From Nocardiopsis ansamitocini (GTDB taxonomy: Bacteria; Actinomycetota; Actinomycetes; Streptosporangiales; Streptosporangiaceae): a stretch of 64,000 bases of DNA. The notes under the pieces are model-generated. The model was not told where the DNA came from. It saw only the letters and a program-made list of their open reading frames with translations, and made no database searches. The stretch covers positions 62,001-126,000 of the forward strand of contig NZ_BSQG01000008.1 of the NCBI RefSeq assembly GCF_030268225.1, in the 5' to 3' direction. The translations under genes and the position numbers were made by a program. Below are positions 16,260 to 25,757 of the stretch, in pieces; position 1 is the stretch's first letter, and the number at the start of each line of letters is the position of its first letter.

Positions 16260-17054
16260 TCAGGTCAGTGACTTGAGAGGGGAGCCGGAGGGGAACCGGC
16301 GGCCGACAACGGCCGTGACACGCTCCATGCCCAGTCGCGATTGCAGGCTAGCCGAATCGAGGTCTGGGGTGAGCACGACCGCCGCCGCACCGGCCAGCAC
16401 GGCGGAAAAGCGGGACAGATCGGGGCCAAGCGCCAAAAGGGGGTCTGTCGTGGAAGCGATGATAGCCACTCGGTCAACTGCTGTCAGCTCCCACTCCTCG
16501 GCTCGGATGCGGGCCGCCTGTGCGATCTCGGCACCGGTGAAACGTGCCGCGCCGTGTTCCAGGGCGCTTCCGGCGGGATCCACCGAGCCGGCGAAGAACT
16601 GGTCGCCGTACCCCCGGACCTCGACCGAGTAGTCGACTGCCGCGGGCGGGCAGTCGGCCAGCGGCAACCCCAGCGGGTGCAGGGACGATCCGACGACCTC
16701 ACGCGCCCCGGTCGCCAGTGCTGCCTCCAGCCGGGCGGCGTCGGCGACGACGATGTCGGCCTCGGGGACGGTCCCCGGCTCGGCCGCGACCACGGTCAGC
16801 CCGGTCGACCAGCAGGCCAGTACCCAGGCGAGACTCTGCCAGTGCAGGGGCAACGCGATCGCCACCCGGTCGCCGGGTTCGGCGGCCAGTCCGTCCACCA
16901 GCATGTTCGCGGTCTTGGACACCCAGTTGTCGAAGGTGGCGTAGGACAGCTCCACCCGACCGCCGGTCGCCTCGTCGTAGGCGGTCACGAACGGGCGCGC
17001 GGAGTCCGCGGCCTTTGCGGTGCGCCACAACTCCAGCGGGGTCTGAGCTGACAC
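16260..17054 (-). CDS. TIGR03089 family protein (truncated AMP-binding-like)
   Basis: A 264-residue protein whose first 110 residues look like the start of an acyl-adenylate enzyme (LSYATFDNWVSKTANMLVDG and PGDRVAIALPLHWQSLAWVL) but which lacks the P-loop SGTTG, the adenine motif and the whole C-terminal catalytic domain. This matches the actinobacterial TIGR03089 family, of unknown function. The GTG start at 17054 has AGGAAGG five bases upstream. It is 22 bp upstream of the LCP gene on the same strand, so co-transcription is likely. A function in adenylation is doubtful given the missing motifs. Confidence 0.78.
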   Translation of the reverse strand: MSAQTPLELWRTAKAADSARPFVTAYDEATGGRVELSYATFDNWVSKTANMLVDGLAAEPGDRVAIALPLHWQSLAWVLACWSTGLTVVAAEPGTVPEADIVVADAARLEAALATGAREVVGSSLHPLGLPLADCPPAAVDYSVEVRGYGDQFFAGSVDPAGSALEHGAARFTGAEIAQAARIRAEEWELTAVDRVAIIASTTDPLLALGPDLSRFSAVLAGAAAVVLTPDLDSASLQSRLGMERVTAVVGRRFPSGSPLKSLT

Positions 17055-17257
17055 GGCTGCCTTCCTGCCAGGTGGTGGAGAAGAGGGATTCGGCCACATG
17101 TTACCGACCCTGCGTCGTGGACCGGTTCTCCGCTCGGCCCGCTGGACCCGAGGTAACGGGCGTCGAGTGGCACAGCCCTCCCTGTTTCGGTCACCTCGTG
17201 CGATCGCGGTGGCATCTCCGCGCCACACGCGGGGCGTCCAACTGACATCGTTACCCC

Positions 17258-19291
17258 ATGCGCCTGACTCCTGGACGCCTCCTCTCCCGCGTCACCCTCG
17301 CCCCCGTCGTCGCGCTCTGTGCATGGCTGTCAGTGGCGTTCCCGCTGCTCCTGCTGGGTGTCTTCACCCCCGTCACCGGACTGGTACTGGGGCTGCCCGC
17401 GGTCGTGGCGGCGCTGGCGCTGGCACCCAGGCTCGTCCCGGAACCCGAATCCGACGACACCCCCTGGTGGCCCGTAGTCCTGGTCCTGGTGATCGTCGTC
17501 GCGTTCGCCGTGGTGCAGATCGTCTACCACTCCGAACAGTTCGTGATCAGACGCGACGCGGCGTCCTACGCGCAGTACACGGCGTGGATCGCCCAGAACG
17601 GGTTCCTGCCGATCCCGCAGCACCGCGAGCTCATCGCGGGCGACTACCCCGGCCTCAGCTACAACAGCCTCGCCTATTACCAGGTGGACGACGTCGTGTG
17701 GCCGCAGTTCCTGGCCGGGGCCCCACTGGTCTACGCGCTCGGCTACTGGGCGGGCGGTCTCAACGGCATGGTGGTCGTCCCCCCGATCATCGGGGCGCTG
17801 GGCGTGCTCACGCTGGCCGGCCTGACCGCCCGTCTCGTGGGCGCCCGGTGGGCGCCGTTGGCCGCGCTCCTGCTCGCCGTGACCCTGCCCCAGCAGTGGG
17901 TCAGCCGCTCCACCTACTCCGAGCCCGTCGCCCAGGTCCTGCTGTTCGGCGCGCTCGTCCTCGCCTACGAGGCCCTGGCCCGCCGCACCCCGGCGCGCGG
18001 GCGTTGGGGTTCCCCCCATGCGCTCGCCCTGGCGGCGGGGCTGGCCTTCGGGCTCGCGCTGCTCGTCCGCATCGACGGGATACGCGACATCCTGCCGGTG
18101 ATCGGTTTCCTGGGTCTTCTCCTGCTCGCCCGCCGGGGACAGGCCCTGCCCATGGCGATCGGCCTTGCCGTGGGAGCGGGGTACGGACTCGTCGCCGGGT
18201 TCGTCCTGTCCCGTCCCTACCTGGAGTACCTGTCGGCGTCGCTCGACCCGCTCCTGCTCCTCGCAGGGGGTGTCATCGCGCTGACCGTCCTGGCCACGAT
18301 CGTGCTGTGGCGTAGAGGGGTGCCCCGATTCGACCGTCCGGGATGGCTGCCCACCGGCCTCGCGGTGGCGGTCATCGTGGTCATGACCGGTTTCGCGGTG
18401 CGCCCGCTGCTGTTCACCCAGCGCGGGCACGGCGACGACGCCACGGGCCTCTACATCGGCCAGGTCCAGGAGATCGAGGGGCTGCTCGTGGACCCCCACC
18501 GCACCTATGAGGAAATGAGCCTGTACTGGGTGGGGTGGTACGTCGGCCTGGCCGCGGTCCTGCTCGCCACCCTGGGGGTCGCCCTGCTGCTGCGCCGGGT
18601 CGCCATGCGCGGGCAACCGCAGTGGGTTCTACCGCTCATGGTGTTGCTCTGGACGGTGGCCACGACGCTTGCGCGTCCGGCCATCACTCCGGACCACCCC
18701 TGGGCCAGCCGCCGCCTGATCGTCCTGGTGATCCCCGCGTTCATCCTGTTCGCCGTGTGGTTCCTGTCCTGGGCGACGCGCTACCTGCGCGAGCACCCCG
18801 CGCGGGTGCCGGAGTGGGCGGTCAGCGGTGTCGCGGCGGTGGGCGCGATCGCGCTTCTCGTGCCCACCGCCGTCACCGCCGGCGGGATCATGACCTACCG
18901 GACGGACGTGGGCTCGGTCGCCGCCACCGAGCGGACCTGCGCCGCCATCGGCCCCGATTCCAGCGTGGTCATCGTCGACCCCTCGACCGCCAGCAAGTTC
19001 ATGCAGCTCATCAGGGGAATGTGCGGGGTGCCCACCGCTCACCTCAACGATCCCGACCCCGTGTCCGTGCGCGAGGTCGTCGAGCAGATCCATTCCAGGA
19101 ACCGGACCGCTGTGCTCGCCGCGGCCGGCCCGGAACTCATCGAGCCCTACCTTCCGGCGGGGACGGTGCCCACCCACCCCTTCGACGTGCACACGGAGCA
19201 GGACCCCAGCACCCTCATGGAGCCGCCCACGGGCGCCTGGGCGTTCAACGGCGACGTCTGGGTCGCCGTCCTGCCCGTGCCGGAGTCATGA
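17258..19291 (+). CDS. Polytopic membrane protein, GT-C glycosyltransferase-like
   Basis: A 677-residue protein with about 12 predicted membrane helices. After the second helix pair comes an extracytoplasmic loop FVIRRDAASYAQYTAW containing an acidic residue at the position used by GT-C enzymes of the ArnT/PMT type, and the last 130 residues form a soluble extracytoplasmic domain. GT-C enzymes use polyprenyl-phosphate sugars. The next gene encodes a DPM1-like enzyme that makes such donors, and its ATG overlaps this stop (ATGA), so the pair is translationally coupled. It is divergent from the TIGR03089/LCP pair across 203 bp. No clear ribosome binding site precedes the ATG. Confidence 0.7.
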   Translation: MRLTPGRLLSRVTLAPVVALCAWLSVAFPLLLLGVFTPVTGLVLGLPAVVAALALAPRLVPEPESDDTPWWPVVLVLVIVVAFAVVQIVYHSEQFVIRRDAASYAQYTAWIAQNGFLPIPQHRELIAGDYPGLSYNSLAYYQVDDVVWPQFLAGAPLVYALGYWAGGLNGMVVVPPIIGALGVLTLAGLTARLVGARWAPLAALLLAVTLPQQWVSRSTYSEPVAQVLLFGALVLAYEALARRTPARGRWGSPHALALAAGLAFGLALLVRIDGIRDILPVIGFLGLLLLARRGQALPMAIGLAVGAGYGLVAGFVLSRPYLEYLSASLDPLLLLAGGVIALTVLATIVLWRRGVPRFDRPGWLPTGLAVAVIVVMTGFAVRPLLFTQRGHGDDATGLYIGQVQEIEGLLVDPHRTYEEMSLYWVGWYVGLAAVLLATLGVALLLRRVAMRGQPQWVLPLMVLLWTVATTLARPAITPDHPWASRRLIVLVIPAFILFAVWFLSWATRYLREHPARVPEWAVSGVAAVGAIALLVPTAVTAGGIMTYRTDVGSVAATERTCAAIGPDSSVVIVDPSTASKFMQLIRGMCGVPTAHLNDPDPVSVREVVEQIHSRNRTAVLAAAGPELIEPYLPAGTVPTHPFDVHTEQDPSTLMEPPTGAWAFNGDVWVAVLPVPES

Positions 19292-20244
19292 CGCAGTACC
19301 GCCATCATCGCTATCCTTTGCCTACCGTGAGCGAAATCAGCCCTGAACCCGACGCCGACCCCTACGTCACGATCGTGCTGCCCTGCTACAACGAGCAGGA
19401 CCACGTGGTGGCCGAGGTCGAGCGGATCTGCGCGGCGATGGACACCAGCGGCTACCCCTACGAGCTGCTGGCCGTCGACGACGCCTCCACCGATGCCACC
19501 CTGGCCAGACTCCAGGGGGTCGAGCACCTGTTCCCCCGCATGCGCATCATCCCGTTCCGCACCAACGGCGGTTCCGGGACCGTGCGGCGGATCGGGACCC
19601 AGCGGGCGCGTGGCGAGATCGTGGTGTGGACCGACGCCGACATGTCCTACCCCAACGAGCGCATCCCCGAGTTCGTCTCGATCCTGGAGAAGGACGAAGA
19701 GGTCGACCAGGTAGTAGGTGCGCGCCACCAGGAAATGGGCAGCCACAAGTTCCTGCGGGTGCCCACCAAGTGGCTGATCCGCAAGATCGCCGAGCGCCTC
19801 AGCAACACCAAGATCCCCGACCTCAACTCAGGGCTCCGGGCGTTTCGTCGTGAGGTCTCGCTGCCCTACCTGCGGCTGCTGCCGCCGGGGTTCTCCTGCG
19901 TCACCACGATCACCTTGGCCTTCCTGTCCAACCAGCACCACGTCCACTACGAGCCGATCACCTACGCCAAGCGGGCCGGCACGTCCAAGTTCCACTTCGT
20001 GCACGACGCCTACCGCTACATCCTCCAGGTGCTGCGAATGGTCATGTACTTCAACCCGTTGAAGGTGCTGATGCCGCCCGCGCTGTGGTTGATCGGCATC
20101 GGCGCGGTCAAGGTCGTCTACGACGTCGTCACCGACCCCGTCTACATCCGCAACAACACGATCATGCTGCTCATGACCGGATTCATGGTCGCGTCGATGG
20201 CGCTGCTGGCCGACCTGATCGTCCGCTCCCGCAACGGCGTCTGA
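19288..20244 (+). CDS. DPM1-like family 2 glycosyltransferase (polyprenyl-phosphate sugar synthase)
   Basis: A 318-residue protein. The GT-A part has VTIVLPCYNEQDHV, LAVDDASTDAT, WTDADMSYPNE (metal-binding Asp cluster) and LNSGLRAFRR, as in dolichyl/undecaprenyl-phosphate sugar synthases. Two C-terminal membrane helices (VLMPPALWLIGIGAVKVVY and MLLMTGFMVASMALLADLI) anchor it. The ATG at 19288 overlaps the preceding stop by four bases with GGAG upstream; GTG 19327 is an alternative start. Inferred role: loads a sugar on a polyprenyl phosphate for use by the adjacent GT-C-like protein outside the membrane. Confidence 0.85.
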   Translation: MTQYRHHRYPLPTVSEISPEPDADPYVTIVLPCYNEQDHVVAEVERICAAMDTSGYPYELLAVDDASTDATLARLQGVEHLFPRMRIIPFRTNGGSGTVRRIGTQRARGEIVVWTDADMSYPNERIPEFVSILEKDEEVDQVVGARHQEMGSHKFLRVPTKWLIRKIAERLSNTKIPDLNSGLRAFRREVSLPYLRLLPPGFSCVTTITLAFLSNQHHVHYEPITYAKRAGTSKFHFVHDAYRYILQVLRMVMYFNPLKVLMPPALWLIGIGAVKVVYDVVTDPVYIRNNTIMLLMTGFMVASMALLADLIVRSRNGV

Positions 20245-20254
20245 CGAGGGGTCC

Positions 20255-21346
20255 ATGCGCATCGCCCTGGTTGGTCCGGCCTACCCCTACAAGGGCGGGG
20301 GCGCCCGCCACACCACCGAGCTCGCGCACCGGTTGACCGCAGCGGGCCACGACGTGGTCATCGAGTCGTGGCACGCGCAGTACCCGGCCGCCCTCTACCC
20401 GGGGCGCCAGACCATCGACGTCCCCGAGGGCGCCCTGTTCCCGGGCACCCGGCACCGGCTCGCCTGGTATCGGCCGGACGGCTGGTGGCGCGTGGGTCGC
20501 GCTCTCAGCCGGGAGGTGGACCTGGTCGTGGTGACCGTCCTCTCGCCGGTCCAGGTGCCGCCCTACCTCACCCTGTTGGCCGGGGCGAGCCGTGACGCCG
20601 AGACGGTGGCGCTGTGCCACAACGTCCTCCCGCACGAGCGAGGGCGGATCGACACGCTCCTGATGCGCAGTCTGCTGGCCCGGGTGGACGCCGTGCTCAC
20701 CCACTCGCCGGAACAGCAGGAACTGGCCAGGGAGCTGCGACCGGGAGCCATCGCCTCGGTCCGGTTGGCCGAGCTCCCGCCCCACCTGCCCGACACGCCG
20801 CCCCCCAGTGCCGTGGAGCCGCGCGGTGTACGCCACCGGCTGCTGTTCTTCGGGATCGTGCGGCCCTACAAGGGCGTGGACGTCCTGCTGCGTGCCTTGG
20901 CGGCCGGCCCCCCGCAGGTGTCGTTGACCGTGGCGGGAGAGTTCTGGGGCGGCTCGGAGGAGTTGCGCGCCCTGGCCGCCGAACTGGGGGTGGGCGAGCG
21001 CGTCCGCTGGCACGAGGGCTATGTTCCGGCCGCGCAGCTCGCCGCCCTGTTCGCCGACGCCGACGCCGCCGTGCTGCCTTACCGTTCCGCGACGGCCACC
21101 CAGAACGTCTGGCTGGCGCAGGAGCACGGACTGCCGGTGATCGCCACCCGTGCGGGCACCATCCCCGGCCACGTCACCGAGGGGGCGGACGGCCTCCTGT
21201 GCGAACCCGGCGATCCCGCTGACCTCGCCCGCGCCATCACCGACTTCTACCGTTCCGGCGAGCCCGAGCGACTGCGCGCGGGTGTGCGCCCGGTTGACCC
21301 CGGCCCCTACTGGAAGCGCTACCTGACGGCGCTGCTGCCCAACTGA
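20255..21346 (+). CDS. Family 4 glycosyltransferase
   Basis: A 363-residue GT-B enzyme: MRIALVGPAYPYKGGGARHT at the acceptor side, then LLFFGIVRPYKGVDVLLRAL and NVWLAQEHGLPVIATRAG at the donor side. It starts 11 bp after the DPM1-like gene and completes a three-gene operon. The stop is 10 bp from the convergent flippase-like gene. Acts in the cytoplasm, probably on a lipid-linked intermediate; sugar not predictable. Confidence 0.85.
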   Translation: MRIALVGPAYPYKGGGARHTTELAHRLTAAGHDVVIESWHAQYPAALYPGRQTIDVPEGALFPGTRHRLAWYRPDGWWRVGRALSREVDLVVVTVLSPVQVPPYLTLLAGASRDAETVALCHNVLPHERGRIDTLLMRSLLARVDAVLTHSPEQQELARELRPGAIASVRLAELPPHLPDTPPPSAVEPRGVRHRLLFFGIVRPYKGVDVLLRALAAGPPQVSLTVAGEFWGGSEELRALAAELGVGERVRWHEGYVPAAQLAALFADADAAVLPYRSATATQNVWLAQEHGLPVIATRAGTIPGHVTEGADGLLCEPGDPADLARAITDFYRSGEPERLRAGVRPVDPGPYWKRYLTALLPN

Positions 21347-21356
21347 GCCGCCCGGC

Positions 21357-22292
21357 TCACGGCCGGGGCCGGGCGGGAGAACGCGTCGTCGCCAGGGCGG
21401 TCAGGGCCCAAAGGATGTCCGCTGCCGTCATCACGACCCGCGACAGGGCCGCGACCACCAGGGCGGCCCCCGGAGCCAGGACCGGAGCCAGCGCCACCAC
21501 CAGTACGAGCTCGCGGACCCCCAGCCCGGCCGGTGCGAAGACGACGAGCAGGCCCAGCGTCCAGGCCAGTGCGTAGGCGCCCGCGGCCACCGGAAGCGAC
21601 TCGGCCCCGCCGCCGCCCACCCCCGCCACCAGGGTCCACACGTGCAGCCCCAACGGAATCCAGGACAGCGCGGACCAGCCCACCGCCGCGGCCATTCCGC
21701 GCCCGCTGATCCGTTCCAGCTCCGACTCGGGGACGTCCTTGCCCCGGCCGGTCAGGCGCAGGACCCGATGCAGCAACCAGGTCACCACCCGCGGGTGCAG
21801 CGCCGCCAACAGCACCGGTGCGCAGGCCAATACCCACCACCAGCGGGCCGCCGCCTCGGCCGAGGCCAACGGCAGAGTCACCGCGGCCACCAGCAGGTTC
21901 ACCGTCAGTGTCACTCCCACGGCGAGCACGGTCGCGCTCACGCCGCGCCGACGGGGGACCGCGTAGTCCTTGGCGAGTTCCACCTGGGCCACGAACGCCC
22001 AGACCGACCCCGGCAGATACTTGCCGAGCTGCCCCACGAACATGACGCGTGCGGCCACGGGAAGGGGGAGCGGCGATCCGAGGTCGCCCAGCAGCGCGCG
22101 CCAGGCCAGCATCTGCGCGCCGAGGCCGGCCAGTGCGGCGACCAGCGATCCCGCGATCACCCAGGTCGGGAGTGCGGCCAGTGCCTGACTCGCCTCGTCC
22201 CAACGCGCGTACAGCGCCAGCCCCGCACATCCGAGGACGAGCAGGACGATCCCGGTGCGCACCCAGGGGTTTGCGCGAAGGCGGCTCAGCAC
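21357..22292 (-). CDS. Lysylphosphatidylglycerol synthase TM/UPF0104 flippase-like membrane protein
   Basis: A 311-residue protein made almost entirely of membrane helices (about eight). It has the LGKYLPGSVWAF motif in the third helix region and FAPAGLGVRELVLV near the C-terminus, both typical of the MprF-flippase-like family. Members are thought to move lipids or lipid-linked sugars across the membrane. The GTG start at 22292 is divergent from the methyltransferase gene. In this glycan cluster a role in lipid-carrier translocation is plausible but unproven. Confidence 0.75.
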   Translation of the reverse strand: MLSRLRANPWVRTGIVLLVLGCAGLALYARWDEASQALAALPTWVIAGSLVAALAGLGAQMLAWRALLGDLGSPLPLPVAARVMFVGQLGKYLPGSVWAFVAQVELAKDYAVPRRRGVSATVLAVGVTLTVNLLVAAVTLPLASAEAAARWWWVLACAPVLLAALHPRVVTWLLHRVLRLTGRGKDVPESELERISGRGMAAAVGWSALSWIPLGLHVWTLVAGVGGGGAESLPVAAGAYALAWTLGLLVVFAPAGLGVRELVLVVALAPVLAPGAALVVAALSRVVMTAADILWALTALATTRSPARPRP

Positions 22293-22395
22293 CCGGTCAG
22301 GTTAGCCCCGCCCGCGCCGTCCACGGACCGTTTCGGGGCCGGCAGCCGCGCCCGACCGAGACGAAGACGTATGACTGACGCACTAGGGTGTTGGC

Positions 22396-23106
22396 GTGCT
22401 CTTGCCTGATGTCGTCGCCTTCGCCGGCCACCAGATCCACGTCTGCCGCTATCGCGAGGCAGGGACCCTGCTCCGTTGGCTCGGTCCCGACCTCACCGGT
22501 CAGGTCGTCCTCGACGTCGCCGGTGGAGACGGCTACTGGGCTGCCCAGGCCCGCAAACGCGGCGCGCGCGCGATCTCGGTGGACCTCGCGCGCGCCAAGA
22601 TGGTGCGGGGGAGCCGGCTCGGCCACGCCCCCGCGCTCATCGAGGGCGATGCCCTGCGCCTGCCCATGGGCGACGCCACCGTCGACAAGGTGATGTCGAT
22701 CTGCGCCATCGAGCACTTCGACGACGGTCCGGCCGCACTGCGCGAGATGGCCCGGGTGCTCAAGCCGGGCGGCGAGCTGGTGATGTCGGCCGACTGCTTG
22801 TCCCGGCGCGAATCCTGGCCGAAACTGTTCGACGCCCACCGCCGTCGCTACCACGTCCAGCGCACCTACACACACGAGGACCTGGGCGTGCTGCTGGCCG
22901 AGTGCGGACTGGACGTGGCCGAGCACAGCTACCAGTTCCGCGGCAAGGCGGCAGAACGCACTTACCTCGGTCTCTCGGCGCACGGCGGCCGGGTCGGCTT
23001 CAACCTCGCCGCACCCCTCATCCCCTTCGTGTCGTTGAGCGACCGCCGCGAACCCAATACCCGTGGAAGCATCGTCCTGCTGCGTGCCCGGCGCCGTTCG
23101 GACTGA
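22396..23106 (+). CDS. Class I SAM-dependent methyltransferase
   Basis: A 236-residue enzyme of the UbiE/type 11 fold. Motif I is VVLDVAGGDGYWAAQA, the SAM acidic loop is ISVDLARAKM, GDALRLPMGD follows, and MSICAIEHFDDGPAALREM with VLKPGGELVMS completes the core. Gly-Gly-Asp-Gly replaces the usual GxGxG but keeps the shape. The GTG at 22396 is the only sensible start. Substrate unknown; capping of a surface glycan by O-methylation is a contextual guess. Confidence 0.82.
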   Translation: MLLPDVVAFAGHQIHVCRYREAGTLLRWLGPDLTGQVVLDVAGGDGYWAAQARKRGARAISVDLARAKMVRGSRLGHAPALIEGDALRLPMGDATVDKVMSICAIEHFDDGPAALREMARVLKPGGELVMSADCLSRRESWPKLFDAHRRRYHVQRTYTHEDLGVLLAECGLDVAEHSYQFRGKAAERTYLGLSAHGGRVGFNLAAPLIPFVSLSDRREPNTRGSIVLLRARRRSD

Positions 23107-23195
23107 CGCCCCACCCCACCCCCTGCCCGCGCATCCTCCGCGCGTCAAAGGACGCGCCCCGGTACGTCTCCCCCAACGATCGGAGTACCTCCCCC

Positions 23196-24752
23196 ATGGC
23201 GCGCACGACGCCGGCCATCGCCCTGTTGCTGTCGGGAGCGTTGCTCCTCAGCGGGTGCAGCCTCTTCGAAGACTCGGGCCCGCCGCAGGTCCGGGAGAAC
23301 TTCCCCTACGTCAAGGAAGGGACCATCTTCCAGGACACCGGCCAGGACGAGGTGATGCGTTTCTCCATCACCGGCCTGGAGCGCACCCCCGACTACACGG
23401 TCATGCACTACGAGGTGGACTATCCCGACGGGTTCACCGGCAGCAACCGCAACCTCAGCATGGCCCACACCCTCGTCGACCCGATGACCGGCCGGGTCTA
23501 CCGCCAGTACCACGACGGCGACGGGTTCAAGTACGGCTCGGTCAGCCCCGGCCCGCCCGGGCTGTACCCGGTGCACGACGGCGCGGTCAACGAGTACCGC
23601 AGGTACTTCCCGCCGATCCCCGAACGGGTCGAGCAGGTCACCTTCATCGGCAGCGGACTGGGCGCCATGACGGGCATCCCGATCCAGGACGTCGAGGAGG
23701 AGCGCCCCGACCCCGAGGCGCCCAACGGAGCCGACCATCTCTCGCTCGCCGAACCGCCCCCGGCACGGGAGAACCTCACCTTCGAGAACCGCCGCCCCGA
23801 CGACGACGCGGTGGCCGACGAGGGGTGGGTGGAGAGCTTCGTGGACTCCGAGATCGCCTCGATCACCCGTGACGGGGACACCGAGACGATCTCGCTGCAC
23901 TCCGACGTGATGTTCGAGTTCGACGAATCCGACCTCACCGAGGAGGCCGCCGATGTCGTGCGCCAGGCGGCGAAGTCGCTGGTGCGCAACGTCGACCCCG
24001 ACGACCCGAAGATCACCGTGATCGGGCACACCGACGGACTGGGCAGCGACTCCTACAACAAGGCGCTTTCGGTCCGGCGCGCCGAGACGGTGCGCGACCT
24101 GCTGGCCGAGGAGATCGGTCCGGGTTACGACTACGAGGTGCAGGGGCGCGGCAGCACCGAGCCGGTCGCGCGGGAGGGCGGCCCCGACGACGAGCAGGCA
24201 CGCGCCCGCAACCGGCGGGTGGAGTTCGCCTACAAGCTCGGTGGAGCACCCGACGTGGAGGAGGAGTCCGACGACGACGGACTGGGCGTCGCCCAGCGCA
24301 CCGTCGGCTGGCCCGCGCCCTTCACCGACGACAACGGCGACATCGTGGCGAGTGTGGAACGCGAGGGGGTGCGCCTGGACGTCTACCCGCTGCGCCGCGA
24401 CGGTTCCTACCTGATCGGGACCGTGGCCCTGACCAACACCACGAATGAGCCGGCCGACCCCGACATGGGCGGGCTTGAGTCCCTCCAGGCGGGCGGCCCG
24501 GAGAAGTTCAGCAAGGGCACCCTGGGCGGTTTCCAGCTCCTGGAGCCCGACACCGGCCTGGTGCGCTACGTCGCACAGATGAACTTCGGCAACGGCAAGT
24601 ACGACGGTTTCGCCGAAGAGGTGCACGAACTCCAGCCCGGTAACACCTACGAGCTGGTGGCGGTCTTCCCCGCACCCGGTGAGGGAGTCGAGGAGCTCAC
24701 CCTGCGGGCCGGTCCCTTCGGGGAGATCCCGGAGATCCCCGTCGGCGAGTGA
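23196..24752 (+). CDS. OmpA-family lipoprotein
   Basis: A 518-residue secreted lipoprotein: signal with lipobox LLSGC, lipidated Cys21. The middle has an OmpA/Pal peptidoglycan-binding domain (about residues 230-345) with VMFEFDESDLTEEA, VIGHTDGLGSD, ALSVRRAETVRDLL and ARARNRRVEF, including the Asp and Arg that hold diaminopimelate. About 200 residues before it and 160 after it are unassigned and beta-rich. The ATG at 23196 follows CGGAG by 10 bases. It probably tethers the outer membrane face to the wall, or shapes the wall around the glycopolymer. A strong terminator follows. Confidence 0.85.
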   Translation: MARTTPAIALLLSGALLLSGCSLFEDSGPPQVRENFPYVKEGTIFQDTGQDEVMRFSITGLERTPDYTVMHYEVDYPDGFTGSNRNLSMAHTLVDPMTGRVYRQYHDGDGFKYGSVSPGPPGLYPVHDGAVNEYRRYFPPIPERVEQVTFIGSGLGAMTGIPIQDVEEERPDPEAPNGADHLSLAEPPPARENLTFENRRPDDDAVADEGWVESFVDSEIASITRDGDTETISLHSDVMFEFDESDLTEEAADVVRQAAKSLVRNVDPDDPKITVIGHTDGLGSDSYNKALSVRRAETVRDLLAEEIGPGYDYEVQGRGSTEPVAREGGPDDEQARARNRRVEFAYKLGGAPDVEEESDDDGLGVAQRTVGWPAPFTDDNGDIVASVEREGVRLDVYPLRRDGSYLIGTVALTNTTNEPADPDMGGLESLQAGGPEKFSKGTLGGFQLLEPDTGLVRYVAQMNFGNGKYDGFAEEVHELQPGNTYELVAVFPAPGEGVEELTLRAGPFGEIPEIPVGE

Positions 24753-24760
24753 TCCCGCTG

Positions 24761-24794
24761 TTCGGGTCGGCCCCCGCGCGGGGGCCGACCCGAA
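24761..24794. terminator. Bidirectional terminator
   Basis: Perfect 15-bp stem TTCGGGTCGGCCCCC / GGGGGCCGACCCGAA with a GCGC loop in the 53-bp gap between the convergent OmpA-lipoprotein and DUF3558-like genes. Confidence 0.85.
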
Positions 24795-24805
24795 CCGGCC
24801 TGTCG

Positions 24806-25522
24806 TTAACGGCGGGCCTGCTCCACCGCCTGGACGAGGATCCGCTCCATGTCCTCCTGGGTGGCGTCGGAGGACACCGCGATGACCGACACGTGGAACT
24901 CGCCGGGCAGCGACAGGTGCAGCTGCCGGTTGGAGCCGTCCACGGTCGAGACGGACTTCAGTTCCCCGCCCAGGGTGTCGGTGTCATCGGTGCGGTAGGT
25001 GTCCACGTCCACGTCGACGTCGACCTCCCAGTTCATTTCCTCCTCGCCGCCGGCTGCCTGCACCACTTCGGCCCGGTCGCTGGGGTCGACGTTGATGGTG
25101 AAGACGAGCGCGATGGACTCGACACGGGTCACCGCCGCCTCGTCGCCGGGTTCTTCCTCCGCCGCTCCCGACGGGTCGGCCGCCTGGCCGCCGGACCACA
25201 CGCACGACAGTTGCCGCGCTTCGTCCGCGCCGGACACCTCGCCCGCCTCCTCCTCGACGGTCGTGTTCTCCGGCACCAGCGAGCCGACCAGTTCCGTGGC
25301 GCCGACATCGGCGCAGGACTCGGGTACCGCGTACGGGGCCTCCTCTGCGCTGGGTTCCGTGGAGGGCGCGGCGGCCTCGCCGGAGGGCTCCGCTGATGCG
25401 CCGTCGAAGAAGTCCAGGTCGAAGGGCATCGTGCTGCATCCGGTGAGCAGCGAGCCGGCCACCATGAAGGCACCGGCGGCCAGGGCGCACCGGGCGGCGG
25501 GGGAGGGGGGATGAGATCGCAT
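24806..25522 (-). CDS. DUF3558-like lipoprotein
   Basis: A 238-residue secreted protein with signal and lipobox LLTGC (Cys29), then a Ser/Glu/Ala-rich linker and a domain with two further cysteines (ESCADVG and LSCVWSG). That pattern and size are those of actinobacterial DUF3558 lipoproteins. The ATG at 25522 was chosen since the signal peptide starts there. The middle is unusually acidic, including a VDVDVDVDT run. Function unknown; extracytoplasmic and membrane-anchored. Confidence 0.65.
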   Translation of the reverse strand: MRSHPPSPAARCALAAGAFMVAGSLLTGCSTMPFDLDFFDGASAEPSGEAAAPSTEPSAEEAPYAVPESCADVGATELVGSLVPENTTVEEEAGEVSGADEARQLSCVWSGGQAADPSGAAEEEPGDEAAVTRVESIALVFTINVDPSDRAEVVQAAGGEEEMNWEVDVDVDVDTYRTDDTDTLGGELKSVSTVDGSNRQLHLSLPGEFHVSVIAVSSDATQEDMERILVQAVEQARR

Positions 25523-25757
25523 GGGCGGCTTTCGGATTCGGGGGTGGGAGCGGGCGCCGGGTACGACTGGGCGTCGGCGCGCACGACACACGAAACCGTA
25601 GCAAGGGCGGCGGGTTCCGGCGGTGCCCGTCGATCCCCGGTTGAGCGGGTCACCGCGACCCGGTGGCCGCGGTGCCGCTTCACGCGCTCGGCCGACTACC
25701 GTTTGGAGGTGGCCGGATCGCCGTCCGGCTGACACTACGTCGTGTACGGAGAACCTG

